NCBI RefSeq assembly: GCF_004197395.1
Contig: NZ_SELS01000008.1
Coordinates: 1-64,000 of the forward strand
Origin: Paraburkholderia sp. UYCP14C
GTDB taxonomy: Bacteria > Pseudomonadota > Gammaproteobacteria > Burkholderiales > Burkholderiaceae
Length of the DNA: 64,000 nt
Reading direction: 5' to 3'
Below are positions 52,133 to 60,546 of the stretch, in pieces. The notes beneath the pieces were generated by a model. It searched no databases and was not told the DNA's origin. It saw nothing but the letters and a program-made list of their open reading frames with translations. The position numbers were made by a program, and so were the translations under genes. How positions within the stretch are numbered: the first letter of the stretch is position 1; each line of letters starts with the position of its first letter.

Positions 52133-53056
52133 ATGGATATTGTACTGTATGCCCTCACCGCGCTTCTCTACGGCGGCCTTGCCGTGGCCGGCTGGCGCTC
52201 GCACCGGCACGCGGCCGTGCATCCGCTGCTCGAGAGCGTGCCGCCGCTGCCCGCTCATGCCGTGAGCGCGGGCGCTTCGGTGGCTACCGGCATGAGCGCG
52301 CCCGGGCGCGCGCTTCTGTTCGTCGCGCTGCTCGCACACGGCGTGCTGCTGCACACCACGATCTTCCCGCAGAACGCGATGGTGTTCGGCTTCGCGTTCG
52401 CGCTGTCGGCGATGTTCTGGCTCGGCGCCGGCATCTACTGGATCGAAAGTTTCTTTTTCCCGCTCGACGGACTGCGCCTGCTGGTGTTGCCGCTTGCGTG
52501 CGTCGCGTCGCTGCTGCCGCTCGCGTTCGGCGGCGTGCGCGTGCTGCCGTATGCGGCCGCGCCGATGTTCAAGCTGCACTTTCTGATCGCGAACATCGCG
52601 TACGGTCTGTTCGCGATCGCGGCGCTGCACGCGGTGCTGATGCTGGCGGTCGAACGGCGTCTGCATTCGATGCGTGGCGGTCTCGCGCAGCGACACGCGG
52701 CGGCGGGCAACGGCTGGTGGTCGAGCTGGCTCGACACGCTGCCGCCGCTGCTCACGCTCGAGAAGCTGCTGTTCCGTCTGATCGGCACCGGCTTCGTGCT
52801 GCTGACGCTGACGTTGCTATCGGGCATCCTGTTCAGCGAGCAACTGATCGACCGCGCGTTGCGGCTCGATCACAAGACCGTGTTCGCGATTCTTTCGTGG
52901 GTGATGTTCGGCGCGCTGCTGACCGCGCGCAAGGTGTCCGGCTGGCGCGGCCGTGCGGCGTTGCGCTGGGTGCTGGCCTCGTTCGTCGCGCTGTTGCTCG
53001 CGTACGTCGGCAGCCGTTTTGTTTTAGAGGTGCTGTTGCACCGGCCTGTAGTGTGA
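52133..53056 (+). CDS. CcsA/HemX-like cytochrome c assembly membrane protein
   Basis: A 307-residue polytopic inner-membrane protein with about eight hydrophobic helices, similar to the CcsA/ResC/YpjD (COG4137) group. The segments MFKLHFLIANIAYGLFAIAALHAVLML near 145 and HKTVFAILSWVMFGALLTARKVSGWRG near 250 show the family His residues in membrane context. The canonical WWD heme motif is not obvious, so it fits the YpjD/HemX branch better than CcsA proper. Function is uncertain. It is followed after 8 nt by the PP0621-like gene and then ampD; ffh is divergent. Confidence 0.78.
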   Translation: MDIVLYALTALLYGGLAVAGWRSHRHAAVHPLLESVPPLPAHAVSAGASVATGMSAPGRALLFVALLAHGVLLHTTIFPQNAMVFGFAFALSAMFWLGAGIYWIESFFFPLDGLRLLVLPLACVASLLPLAFGGVRVLPYAAAPMFKLHFLIANIAYGLFAIAALHAVLMLAVERRLHSMRGGLAQRHAAAGNGWWSSWLDTLPPLLTLEKLLFRLIGTGFVLLTLTLLSGILFSEQLIDRALRLDHKTVFAILSWVMFGALLTARKVSGWRGRAALRWVLASFVALLLAYVGSRFVLEVLLHRPVV

Positions 53057-53064
53057 GTGTCCCC

Positions 53065-53376
53065 ATGCGACAAATCTTTTTGCTGATTCTGCTGTTCATC
53101 GTCGGTCAATGGATCGTCAAGGCGCTGCGCCGCCACGACGCGCAATCCGCGCAACGCACCGGTGCCCATGGCGCCAACGGTGCCGGCGCCGCGCAGGGCG
53201 GCGCGCGTGCTTCGAATGGCCAGGCGCCGCAGCTTGCCGAGCCGATGATCCGCTGCGTCGAGTGCGGCGTGCATGCGCCGAAGAGCGACTCCGTCAGCGT
53301 CGCGGGGCAGACGTTCTGCTGCACTGCGCACGCGCAGCGCCACGGCGCGCGTCCGAGCGGCCGCGACGCCCGATGA
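53065..53376 (+). CDS. PP0621-like small zinc-ribbon protein
   Basis: A 103-residue protein with one N-terminal membrane helix (MRQIFLLILLFIVGQWIVKAL) and a low-complexity Ala/Gly linker. A C-terminal CxxC...C/H module follows (RCVECGVHAPKSDSV...FCCTAHAQRH), likely binding zinc. This matches the PP0621 family found beside ampD in proteobacteria. Function is unknown. Its stop overlaps the ampD ATG (ATGA at 53373-53376). Confidence 0.82.
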   Translation: MRQIFLLILLFIVGQWIVKALRRHDAQSAQRTGAHGANGAGAAQGGARASNGQAPQLAEPMIRCVECGVHAPKSDSVSVAGQTFCCTAHAQRHGARPSGRDAR

Positions 53377-53969
53377 GCGGCGCGTACACCGTCGATGCCG
53401 ACGGTTGGATTCCCGCCGCGCGCAAGCTTGCGTCGCCGAACTTCGAAGCGCGGCCGCAAGGCGCGGTGCCGACGCTGATCGTCGTTCACAACATCAGCCT
53501 GCCGCCGAACGAGTTCGGCGGCACCGCGATTGCCGAGCTGTTCCAGAACACGCTCGACTGCGATGCTCACCCGTACTACGACACCCATCTGCGCGGCGTG
53601 CGCGTGTCCGCGCATTTCGTGATTCATCGCGACGGCGCGCTCGAGCAGTTCGTGTCGTGCAATGAGCGCGCGTGGCACGCGGGGCCGTCGAACTTTTTCG
53701 GCCGCGAGCGCTGCAATGATTTCTCGATCGGCATCGAGCTCGAAGGCAGCGACACCACCGCCTTCGAGGCGGCGCAATACCGCACGCTCGCCACGCTCGT
53801 GAGCGCATTGAAGGCGCGCTATCCGATCGACGCGCTTGCCGGTCACTCCGACATCGCGCCCGGTCGCAAGACCGATCCCGGTCCACATTTCGAGTGGCCC
53901 CGGCTGCAAAGCGACACGTCGCTCGACGGTCGGTATTTCCCCTATCTCAAGTTTTCCGAAACGCGGTAA
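53373..53969 (+). CDS. ampD: 1,6-anhydro-N-acetylmuramyl-L-alanine amidase AmpD
   Basis: A 198-residue cytoplasmic zinc amidase that cleaves anhydro-muropeptides during wall recycling and so keeps AmpR-controlled beta-lactamase off. Zinc ligands are H39 (VVHN) and the HSDIAPGRKTDPGPHF cluster near 157-172. SLPPNEFGG, VSAHFVIHRDG and AWHAGPSNFFGRERCNDFSIGIELEG are diagnostic. The start overlaps the preceding gene. Confidence 0.94.
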   Translation: MSGAYTVDADGWIPAARKLASPNFEARPQGAVPTLIVVHNISLPPNEFGGTAIAELFQNTLDCDAHPYYDTHLRGVRVSAHFVIHRDGALEQFVSCNERAWHAGPSNFFGRERCNDFSIGIELEGSDTTAFEAAQYRTLATLVSALKARYPIDALAGHSDIAPGRKTDPGPHFEWPRLQSDTSLDGRYFPYLKFSETR

Positions 53970-54086
53970 TCCCCCTTCGCACGATCTTGCGTGATCCGCA
54001 GAGAACGAGGCGCAGCCTGCTTCTCCGGGGAGCTTATGCGCGTTGCGCGACGCAAAAGTCAAGACTTCGAACGCAAATAAAACGGT

Positions 54087-54114
54087 TTGACCTGCCTCGA
54101 ATCTCCACTATACT
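54087..54114 (+). promoter_or_regulatory. nrdA promoter
   Basis: TTGACC at 54087-54092, a 16-bp spacer, then TATACT at 54109-54114. The -10 lies inside the first NrdR box. Confidence 0.75.
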
Positions 54115-54151
54115 TGGTGCCGACAACTGAGTTTCGCACTATATCTTGTGT
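54105..54151 (+). promoter_or_regulatory. Tandem NrdR boxes
   Basis: Two 16-mers at 54105-54120 and 54136-54151, starts exactly 31 bp apart (three helical turns). The second, GCACTATATCTTGTGT, fits 14 of 16 positions of the ACACWATATATWGTGT consensus; the first, CCACTATACTTGGTGC, fits 11 of 16. NrdR is an ATP/dATP-sensing repressor of ribonucleotide reductase genes that needs paired boxes with this spacing. Confidence 0.8.
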
Positions 54152-54156
54152 TGTGC

Positions 54157-54199
54157 TGTGAATAACCATGTGCATAACCGAGTGAATAAGAGTGGATAA
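54157..54199 (-). promoter_or_regulatory. DnaA-box cluster upstream of nrdA
   Basis: Read on the minus strand, 54157-54165 is TTATTCACA and 54169-54177 is TTATGCACA, both perfect TTATNCACA. 54181-54189 is TTATTCACT and 54191-54199 TTATCCACT, each one base off. All four point the same way at 12, 12 and 10 bp spacing. In E. coli DnaA boxes control nrdAB. Confidence 0.7.
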
Positions 54200-54504
54200 G
54201 TCTGCGGCGCCCCGCTTCCCGAGCATGGCGCCGCAAGCATTCCAGACAGCGAACAAAAAATTCCTGGGGCGCAGCCGGTGGGGGATCTCCGGCCGCATCC
54301 AGAAGCATTCAGGAAAGGACCAGCCAGTGATCGCGACCGACCCGATGAAGACCGTCATCAAATCGAACCAGGCTTCCTCGCAGTTGCATCCCGCCAACCG
54401 GCGTAGCCGGCCTTCCTGCACCTCATCGCACGCGCACGCGGCGGCGCGGCGTTCGTTTTAATCCGCGGCACTCGCCGCCATTTCCAAGACCAGGAGCTTT
54501 GCAC

Positions 54505-57500
54505 ATGCAAACCACCGACAACGTGACGACCCGGTACGAGGGCTCACCGACTGGCCAGGCGTTCGGCCAGACTCAAGGCGCCCAGTCGCTCGCGCCGCAA
54601 GCGAACTACGCCGACTACAAGGTGATCCGCCGCAACGGCACCGTGGTGTCGTTCGAGCCGTCGAAAATCGCGATCGCCGTGACGAAGGCGTTCCTCGCCG
54701 TCAACGGTGGTCAGGGCGCGGCGTCGGCGCGGGTGCGCGAACTGGTCGAGCAACTCACGCAGAACGTGGTGCGCGCGCTGGTGCGCAGCCGTCCGAACGG
54801 CGGCACGTTCCATATCGAAGACATTCAGGATCAGGTCGAACTCGCGCTGATGCGCGGCGGCGAGCACAACGTCGCGCGTGCGTACGTGCTGTATCGCGAG
54901 AAGCGCAACCAGGCGCGCGCGCATGACGAGCATGCGGAGGCCCCCGGCACGCCGGGCCTGAACGTGACCGACAACGGCATCACGCGTCCGCTGGACATGG
55001 CCGCGCTGCGCGGCATCATCGAGTCCGCGTGCGCGAATCTCGGCGACGCGGTGAGCGCCGAGCCGATCGTCGCGGAAACGGTGAAGAACCTGTACGACGG
55101 CGTGCCGATGAGCCAGGTGTACGACTCGGCCATCCTCGCTGCCCGCACGATGATCGAAAAGGACCCGGCCTACAGCCAGGTCACCTCGCGCATCCTGCTG
55201 CATACGATCCGCCGCGAGATCCTCGAGGAAGAAGTCACGCAAGCCGAAATGGGCGTGCGCTATGCCGAGTACTTCCCGCAGTTCATCAAGCGCGGCATCG
55301 GCGCCGGCCTGCTCGACGACAAGCTGCAGCAGTTCGACCTGAAGCGTCTGGGTGCCGCGCTCGACGCGAACCGCGACCTGCAGTTCGGCTACCTCGGTCT
55401 GCAGACGCTGTACGACCGCTACTTCCTGCATCACGACGGCGTGCGCATTGAAATGCCGCAGGCATTCTTTATGCGTGTCGCGATGGGCCTGTCGCTGAAC
55501 GAGATCGACCGCGAAGCGCGCGCGATCGAGTTCTACAACATCCTGTCGAGCTTCGACTTCATGTCGTCCACGCCGACGCTGTTCAACTCGGGCACGCATC
55601 GCTCGCAGCTGTCGTCGTGCTACCTGACCACGGTCGACGACGACCTCGACGGCATCTACGAAGCGCTGAAGGAAAACGCGCTGCTGTCGAAGTTCGCCGG
55701 CGGCCTCGGCAACGACTGGACGCGCGTGCGCGCGCTCGGCTCGCACATCAAGGGCACCAACGGCAAGTCGCAAGGCGTCGTGCCGTTCCTGAAGGTCGTC
55801 AACGACACGGCGGTCGCCGTGAACCAGGGCGGCAAGCGCAAGGGCGCGGTGTGCGCGTACCTCGAATCGTGGCACCTCGACATCGAGGAATTCCTCGAGC
55901 TGCGCAAGAACACCGGCGACGACCGTCGTCGCACGCACGACATGAACACCGCGAACTGGATTCCCGACCTGTTCATGAAGCGCGTGATGGAAGGCGGCGA
56001 CTGGACGCTGTTCTCGCCGTCCACCTGCCCGGATCTGCACGACAAGTTCGGCGCCGAATTCGAAGTGGCTTACACGGCTTACGAAGACAAGGTCGCGCGC
56101 GGTGAGATCAAGCTGTTCAAGAAGATTCCGGCAGCGCAGCTGTGGCGCAAGATGCTGGGCATGCTGTTCGAAACCGGCCATCCGTGGATCACGTTCAAGG
56201 ATCCGTGCAACGTGCGCTCGCCGCAGCAGCACGTCGGCGTCGTCCACTCGTCGAACCTGTGCACGGAAATCACGCTGAACACGAGCGACGCCGAAATCGC
56301 CGTCTGCAACCTCGGCTCGGTGAACCTCGTCGCGCACCTGAAGGAGCAGGCCGACGGCACGCTCGTGCTCGACCACGACAAGCTCAAGCGCACGATCAGC
56401 GTCGCGATGCGCATGCTCGACAACGTGATCGACATCAACTACTACGCGGTCGCCAAGGCGCGTAACTCGAACCTCAAGCACCGTCCGGTCGGCCTCGGCA
56501 TCATGGGCTTCCAGGACTGCCTGCACATGCTGCGCACGCCGTACGCGTCGCAGGAAGCGGTCGAGTTCGCCGATCGCTCGATGGAAGCGGTTTGCTACTA
56601 CGCGTACTACGCGTCGACCGAGCTCGCCGAAGAGCGCGGCCGCTACTCGAGCTACCGCGGTTCGCTGTGGGACCGCGGCATCCTCCCGCAGGATTCGGTG
56701 GCGCTGCTCGCCGAAGCGCGCGGCGGTTATGTCGAGGTGGATTCGAGCGAGTCGATGGACTGGCCCGCGCTGCGCGCGCGCATCTCGACCTACGGCATGC
56801 GCAACTCGAACTGCGTGGCGATCGCGCCGACCGCGACGATCTCGAACATCATCGGCGTGTCGGCGTGCATCGAGCCGACCTATCAGAACCTTTACGTGAA
56901 GTCGAACCTGTCGGGCGAGTTCACGGTGGTCAACGACTACCTGGTGCGCGACCTGAAGGCGCGCGGCCTGTGGGACGAAGTGATGGTCGCCGACCTGAAG
57001 TATTTCGACGGCACGCTGTCGCGCATCGACCGCATCCCGGCCGACCTGCGCGCGATCTACGCGACCGCGTTCGAAGTCGATCCGGTGTGGCTCGTCGAGT
57101 CGGCCTCGCGTCGTCAGAAGTGGATCGACCAGGCGCAGTCGCTGAACATCTATATGGCGGGCGCATCGGGCAAGAAGCTCGACGAGATCTACAAGCTCGC
57201 ATGGCTGCGCGGTCTGAAGACCACCTACTACCTCCGCACGATGGCGGCGACGCACGTCGAGAAGTCGACGGTCGCGCACGGCGCGCTGAACGCGGTGAGC
57301 TCCGGTCATGAAGGCTCGGGTGGCGCAGGCGGCGCGGCAGGCGGCTTCGGCGTGAGCGGCGCGACGGGTGGCGTGGGCGGCGGCTTCCAGGCAGCGGCGG
57401 CAGCGACTGCCGCGGCCGCGGTCGAAGCGGCACCCGAAGCCGATGGTCCGGTTTGCATGATGCGTCCGGGCGATCCTGGCTTCGACGAGTGCGAGGCTTG

Positions 57501-57507
57501 CCAGTAA
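54505..57507 (+). CDS. nrdA: Ribonucleoside-diphosphate reductase alpha subunit (class Ia)
   Basis: A 1000-residue large subunit that reduces NDPs to dNDPs with NrdB. An N-terminal ATP-cone (about 34-130; YKVIRRNGTVVSFEPSKIAIA) senses ATP/dATP. The core barrel holds the radical-transfer and active-site cysteines (NLCTEITLNTSDAEIAVCNLGSVNL near 588-612) and the MRNSNCVAIAPTATISNIIG stretch. The C terminus has a Gly/Ala-rich linker of about 55 residues leading to CMMRPGDPGFDECEACQ, with the CxxC that re-reduces the active site. ATG 54505 has AGGAG upstream; TTG 54499 is not preferred. Confidence 0.95.
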   Translation: MQTTDNVTTRYEGSPTGQAFGQTQGAQSLAPQANYADYKVIRRNGTVVSFEPSKIAIAVTKAFLAVNGGQGAASARVRELVEQLTQNVVRALVRSRPNGGTFHIEDIQDQVELALMRGGEHNVARAYVLYREKRNQARAHDEHAEAPGTPGLNVTDNGITRPLDMAALRGIIESACANLGDAVSAEPIVAETVKNLYDGVPMSQVYDSAILAARTMIEKDPAYSQVTSRILLHTIRREILEEEVTQAEMGVRYAEYFPQFIKRGIGAGLLDDKLQQFDLKRLGAALDANRDLQFGYLGLQTLYDRYFLHHDGVRIEMPQAFFMRVAMGLSLNEIDREARAIEFYNILSSFDFMSSTPTLFNSGTHRSQLSSCYLTTVDDDLDGIYEALKENALLSKFAGGLGNDWTRVRALGSHIKGTNGKSQGVVPFLKVVNDTAVAVNQGGKRKGAVCAYLESWHLDIEEFLELRKNTGDDRRRTHDMNTANWIPDLFMKRVMEGGDWTLFSPSTCPDLHDKFGAEFEVAYTAYEDKVARGEIKLFKKIPAAQLWRKMLGMLFETGHPWITFKDPCNVRSPQQHVGVVHSSNLCTEITLNTSDAEIAVCNLGSVNLVAHLKEQADGTLVLDHDKLKRTISVAMRMLDNVIDINYYAVAKARNSNLKHRPVGLGIMGFQDCLHMLRTPYASQEAVEFADRSMEAVCYYAYYASTELAEERGRYSSYRGSLWDRGILPQDSVALLAEARGGYVEVDSSESMDWPALRARISTYGMRNSNCVAIAPTATISNIIGVSACIEPTYQNLYVKSNLSGEFTVVNDYLVRDLKARGLWDEVMVADLKYFDGTLSRIDRIPADLRAIYATAFEVDPVWLVESASRRQKWIDQAQSLNIYMAGASGKKLDEIYKLAWLRGLKTTYYLRTMAATHVEKSTVAHGALNAVSSGHEGSGGAGGAAGGFGVSGATGGVGGGFQAAAAATAAAAVEAAPEADGPVCMMRPGDPGFDECEACQ

Positions 57508-58164
57508 GCACGGGCAAGTAGCGGGAGCGTTGCTTGCTAACTGCACACGAGTTGGCAGGCGACGACCCGCAGGGGGCGAGCAGCGCGCCGCGTCGATGAA
57601 GTAGCAGTAGAGGCAGGTCGATGAGCGGTGAGCCGTATCGAAGTCTCACCGCTCGTCGAAGCAGCAAGGCAACACAGCAGTCGGCGACACCAGACGAAGG
57701 CTTCGAGCGAAGCGACGATCGGCGGCTCGATCAGGATCGGGAGCCAGGATCAACAGCCAGGATCGCCAGCCGTTGCACCGCTCGACACGGCATCGCACTT
57801 CACTCGCTAACGTCGCCGCAACACACTCGACGCAGCTCACCGCCGACTCTCGCGATGAGCGACTCGCGCGGCAACGATCAGTCCATCGATCAGTCGGCGG
57901 ATGCCGCGAACGCACTGCGCAATACAGATAGATAGAGCAACGAAACGTCGTTCGAAACGTTGCTCTTCGAGTTCGCGAAGGACCTCGGCAACACATGTTC
58001 AACACGCGTTCATCACGCGTCACTCGATGCGTCACACGCAGCATGTCGAACAAAGTGTTGTATGAACGTAGCAACGCGAATCGAAAACAGGATTTTTCGT
58101 GAGCGAACTCTTTTATCGCTCGTGAAAAGATGGTACAAACCGTTCTAAATTGATGGTGACATTT
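57508..58164. other. Structured 657-nt gap between nrdA and nrdB
   Basis: No gene of a known family is visible. Clear inverted repeats are 57623-57632 with 57645-57654 (extendable to 14 bp), 57840-57848 with 57892-57900, 57934-57942 with 57958-57966, and 58094-58106 with 58116-58128 just before nrdB. Three 13-bp tandem repeats lie at 57732-57770. A 26-codon frame starts at ATG 57855 without a Shine-Dalgarno and is unlikely to be real. No confident -10/-35 for nrdB is seen. Confidence 0.7.
57732..57770 (+). repeat. Three tandem 13-bp repeats CAGGATCNNNAGC
   Basis: CAGGATCGGGAGC (57732), CAGGATCAACAGC (57745) and CAGGATCGCCAGC (57758) are directly adjacent and share 10 fixed positions. The unit is not a multiple of three, which argues against a coding repeat. 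They lie in the nrdA-nrdB gap. Confidence 0.85.
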
Positions 58165-59400
58165 ATGCTCAACTGGGATGACGAGATCACTGCCGTAACT
58201 CCCTCGAGCGCGACGCAACCGAACGTGTTGCGCAACGCTGCGGGGTCGGCTGTGGGTTCGCAAATCGGAGCGCGTTCCGCTTCGCATGCTCCCTCCGCTC
58301 AAGAAGTCTTCGCGAACGACATCGCTGTCGCTCCCGTCGCTCATGCCGGCAACTCGGTTGCCAATGCGGGGGCCGCTTCCGAAGCGCGCGTCAATGTCGC
58401 CGACAAGCGCATCATCAACGGCCAGACTGACGTCAATCAGCTGGTGCCGTTCAAGTACAAGTGGGCGTGGGAAAAGTATCTGGCCGGTTGCGCCAACCAC
58501 TGGATGCCGCAGGAAGTGAACATGTCGCGCGACATCGCTCTCTGGAAAGACCCGAACGGGCTGACCGAAGACGAGCGCCGCATCGTCAAGCGCAACCTGG
58601 GTTTCTTCGTGACGGCAGATTCCCTCGCCGCCAACAACATCGTGCTGGGCACCTACCGCCACATCACGGCGCCCGAATGCCGCCAGTTCCTGCTGCGCCA
58701 GGCGTTCGAAGAGGCGATCCACACGCACGCTTACCAGTACATCGTCGAGTCGCTCGGTCTCGACGAGGGCGAAATCTTCAACGCGTATCACGAGGTCCCG
58801 TCGATCCGCGCGAAAGACGAATTCCTGATTCCTTACATCCACGTGCTGACCGACCCGGCCTTCAAGACCGGTACGCTCGAAGCAGACCAGACGCTGCTGC
58901 GCTCGCTGATCGTGTTCGCCTGTGTGATGGAAGGCCTGTTCTTCTACGTCGGCTTTACACAAATCCTGGCGCTCGGCCGCCAGAACAAGATGACCGGCGC
59001 GGCGGAGCAGTACCAGTACATCCTGCGCGACGAGTCGATGCACTGCAACTTCGGCATCGACCTGATCAACCAGATCAAACTCGAAAACCCGCACCTGTGG
59101 ACGGCTGAATTCCGCGCCGAGATTCGCGCGATCTTCCAGCAGGCGGTCGAGCTCGAATACCGCTACGCCGAAGATACGATGCCGCGCGGCGTGCTCGGCC
59201 TCAACGCGTCGATGTTCAAGAGCTATCTGCGCTTCATCTGCAACCGCCGTTGCCAGCAGATCGGTCTCGATCCGCTGTACCCGAACGAGGAAAACCCGTT
59301 CCCGTGGATGAGCGAGATGATCGACCTGAAGAAGGAACGCAATTTCTTCGAGACGCGAGTGATCGAATATCAGACTGGCGGCGCGCTTTCCTGGGAGTAA
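58165..59400 (+). CDS. nrdB: Ribonucleoside-diphosphate reductase beta subunit (class Ia)
   Basis: A 411-residue di-iron tyrosyl-radical subunit. The ligand pattern is visible: a first Asp in [12 protein letters not shown] near 152, then E..H...Y in [12 protein letters not shown] near 186-197. The Tyr three residues after the THA element matches the radical Tyr122 of E. coli, so this is not a class Ic (Phe) enzyme. EEMHCNF-type metal residues occur in [12 protein letters not shown] near 292. The N terminus carries about 80 extra Ala/Ser/Val-rich residues before the core. ATG 58165 is chosen because GGTGA lies 7 nt upstream; ATG 58153 is an alternative. Confidence 0.92.
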   Translation: MLNWDDEITAVTPSSATQPNVLRNAAGSAVGSQIGARSASHAPSAQEVFANDIAVAPVAHAGNSVANAGAASEARVNVADKRIINGQTDVNQLVPFKYKWAWEKYLAGCANHWMPQEVNMSRDIALWKDPNGLTEDERRIVKRNLGFFVTADSLAANNIVLGTYRHITAPECRQFLLRQAFEEAIHTHAYQYIVESLGLDEGEIFNAYHEVPSIRAKDEFLIPYIHVLTDPAFKTGTLEADQTLLRSLIVFACVMEGLFFYVGFTQILALGRQNKMTGAAEQYQYILRDESMHCNFGIDLINQIKLENPHLWTAEFRAEIRAIFQQAVELEYRYAEDTMPRGVLGLNASMFKSYLRFICNRRCQQIGLDPLYPNEENPFPWMSEMIDLKKERNFFETRVIEYQTGGALSWE

Positions 59401-59834
59401 GCCGGGATCCGCGTCGCGGATGGTTTCATTGATGGGGATGCCGCCGCCTGTGGCCGCGGCGCCCCGGGTTAGGAGCAGAACGGCCTGATGCAAAGCGTGC
59501 CCGGTGCCTTAACGGCCCACAAACATGACAGGCACTTTGCGGACCCTTCAGTGGGATGGGCAAACTTCCCCCCGGAAAAAGCCGCTGGCGTCGTTGCCGG
59601 CGGCCCGATCAAGCAATTGCCGGCGTCGCCTTGCGACGCCGACCAGATTTGGCGCGCGGTGCCTTGGGGCACGGCGCGCCTTACCGCATTCATTAGCGTA
59701 AGCGCGCCGCACCTGCGTACGCCGATGAATAGCCCGCTTCGTAGCGCGCGCCCTGAGAAGCGTCCGCGGGAAGCGGGTTTTGACGAAGGGTGTAGTTTGA
59801 ACTGACCTCATCTGAAAACCTGAAGGAGAAAATG
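59401..59834. other. Intergenic region between nrdB and the histone-like gene
   Basis: 434 nt with no recognised gene. Two strong hairpins follow each other: 59622-59629 with 59633-59640, and 59651-59663 with 59668-59680 (12 pairs, one G-G mismatch). A frame of about 105 codons runs through both and resembles nothing I know. TTGACG at 59780 could be a -35 for the downstream gene, but no matching -10 is visible. Confidence 0.6.
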
Positions 59835-60461
59835 ATGGCAACTGCAAAGAAAGCCGCGGCCAAGAAGCCCGCAGCAAAGAAGACCGCAGCCAAGAAGGCT
59901 GCTCCGGCTAAGAAGGCTGCTCCGGCCAAGAAGGTCGCCGCGAAGAAGGTCGCAGTGAAGAAGGTCGCAGCGAAGAAGGTTGCAGCGAAGAAGGTCGCGG
60001 CGAAGAAGGCAGCTCCGGCGAAGAAAGCCGCAGTGAAGAAGGTCGCGGCGAAGAAGGTCGCAGCCAAGAAGGTCGCGGCGAAGAAGGCAGCACCGGCGAA
60101 GAAAGCCGCGGTGAAGAAGGTCGCAGCAAAGAAGGTCGCAGCGAAGAAGGTCGCAGCGAAGAAGGCACCGGCGAAGAAGGCCGCAGCGAAGAAGGCAGCA
60201 CCGGCGAAGAAGGCCGCTGCCAAGAAGGCGGCGCCTGCGAAAAAGGCTGCTGCCAAGAAAGCTGCACCTGCCAAGAAGGCTGCCGCGAAGAAGGCCGCTG
60301 CGCCTGCGAAGAAGGCTGCCCCTGCGAAGAAGGCTGTCGCCAAGAAGGCCGCGCCTGCTCCCGCTGCGCCTGCTGTCACGAGCGCGGCACCGGCGGCGAC
60401 GGTGAAGACCGCGCTGAACCCGGCAGCGGCATGGCCGTTCCCGACGGGCAGCCGTCCGTAA
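59835..60461 (+). CDS. Histone H1-like Lys/Ala-repeat DNA-binding protein
   Basis: A 208-residue, highly basic protein made almost wholly of [10 protein letters not shown] and VAAKK units (about residues 4-185). A short non-repetitive tail rich in Ala, Pro and Val ends in WPFPTGSRP. It resembles the C-terminal domain of eukaryotic H1 and the AlgP/HctB-like proteins of proteobacteria, which bind and compact DNA. Residues 57-82 and 83-108 are an exact protein duplication. The second of two adjacent ATGs (59835) is preferred because AAGGAGA is about 6 nt before it. Confidence 0.85.
   Translation: MATAKKAAAKKPAAKKTAAKKAAPAKKAAPAKKVAAKKVAVKKVAAKKVAAKKVAAKKAAPAKKAAVKKVAAKKVAAKKVAAKKAAPAKKAAVKKVAAKKVAAKKVAAKKAPAKKAAAKKAAPAKKAAAKKAAPAKKAAAKKAAPAKKAAAKKAAAPAKKAAPAKKAVAKKAAPAPAAPAVTSAAPAATVKTALNPAAAWPFPTGSRP
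60003..60158 (+). repeat. Tandem 78-bp repeat inside the histone-like gene
   Basis: 60003-60080 and 60081-60158 encode identical 26-residue units that differ only at several wobble bases. This points to an older in-frame duplication followed by silent drift. Confidence 0.85.
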
Positions 60462-60477
60462 GCAGTAGTAGTAGGTC

Positions 60478-60497
60478 GACACATCGCACGATGTGTC
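60478..60497. repeat. Perfect 9-bp inverted repeat after the histone-like gene
   Basis: GACACATCG at 60478-60486 and CGATGTGTC at 60489-60497, two bases apart. It may be a protein-binding palindrome or a tight hairpin. Confidence 0.6.
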
Positions 60498-60546
60498 GGG
60501 TGACCGGGTCGTGCTCGAGCTCTTGCGAGCGCCACCCGGTCAGTGT

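Larger units (their letters stand above)
53970..54504. other. Upstream region of nrdA
   Basis: 535 nt without a recognisable gene. 54087-54199 holds a promoter, two NrdR-type boxes and four DnaA-box-like sequences, described separately. The remaining 300 nt to the nrdA ATG would be a long leader; a small frame near 54192 shows no family resemblance. Confidence 0.7.

Noticed and set aside
54544-57546. A 1000-codon open frame antisense to nrdA, and similar long antisense frames over secA, mraY and murF
   Set aside because: They are by-products of high GC in third codon positions. They are rich in Arg and His, match no family and lie opposite well-supported genes.
57855-57935. A 26-codon frame starting MSDSRGNDQ in the nrdA-nrdB gap
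   Set aside because: No Shine-Dalgarno, overlaps inverted repeats and has no recognisable features; kept only as a note in the region entry.
59488-59805. A 105-codon frame between nrdB and the histone-like gene
   Set aside because: No family resemblance or start signal, and it runs through two strong hairpins.
59908-60350. CRISPR-like appearance of short regular repeats
   Set aside because: The repeats are contiguous, in frame and code for AAKK units; there are no unique spacers.
59693-60535. A long Ala/Phe-rich frame antisense to the histone-like gene
   Set aside because: It is the mirror of the AAG/GCC codon repeats and covers the terminator; no start signal or family.
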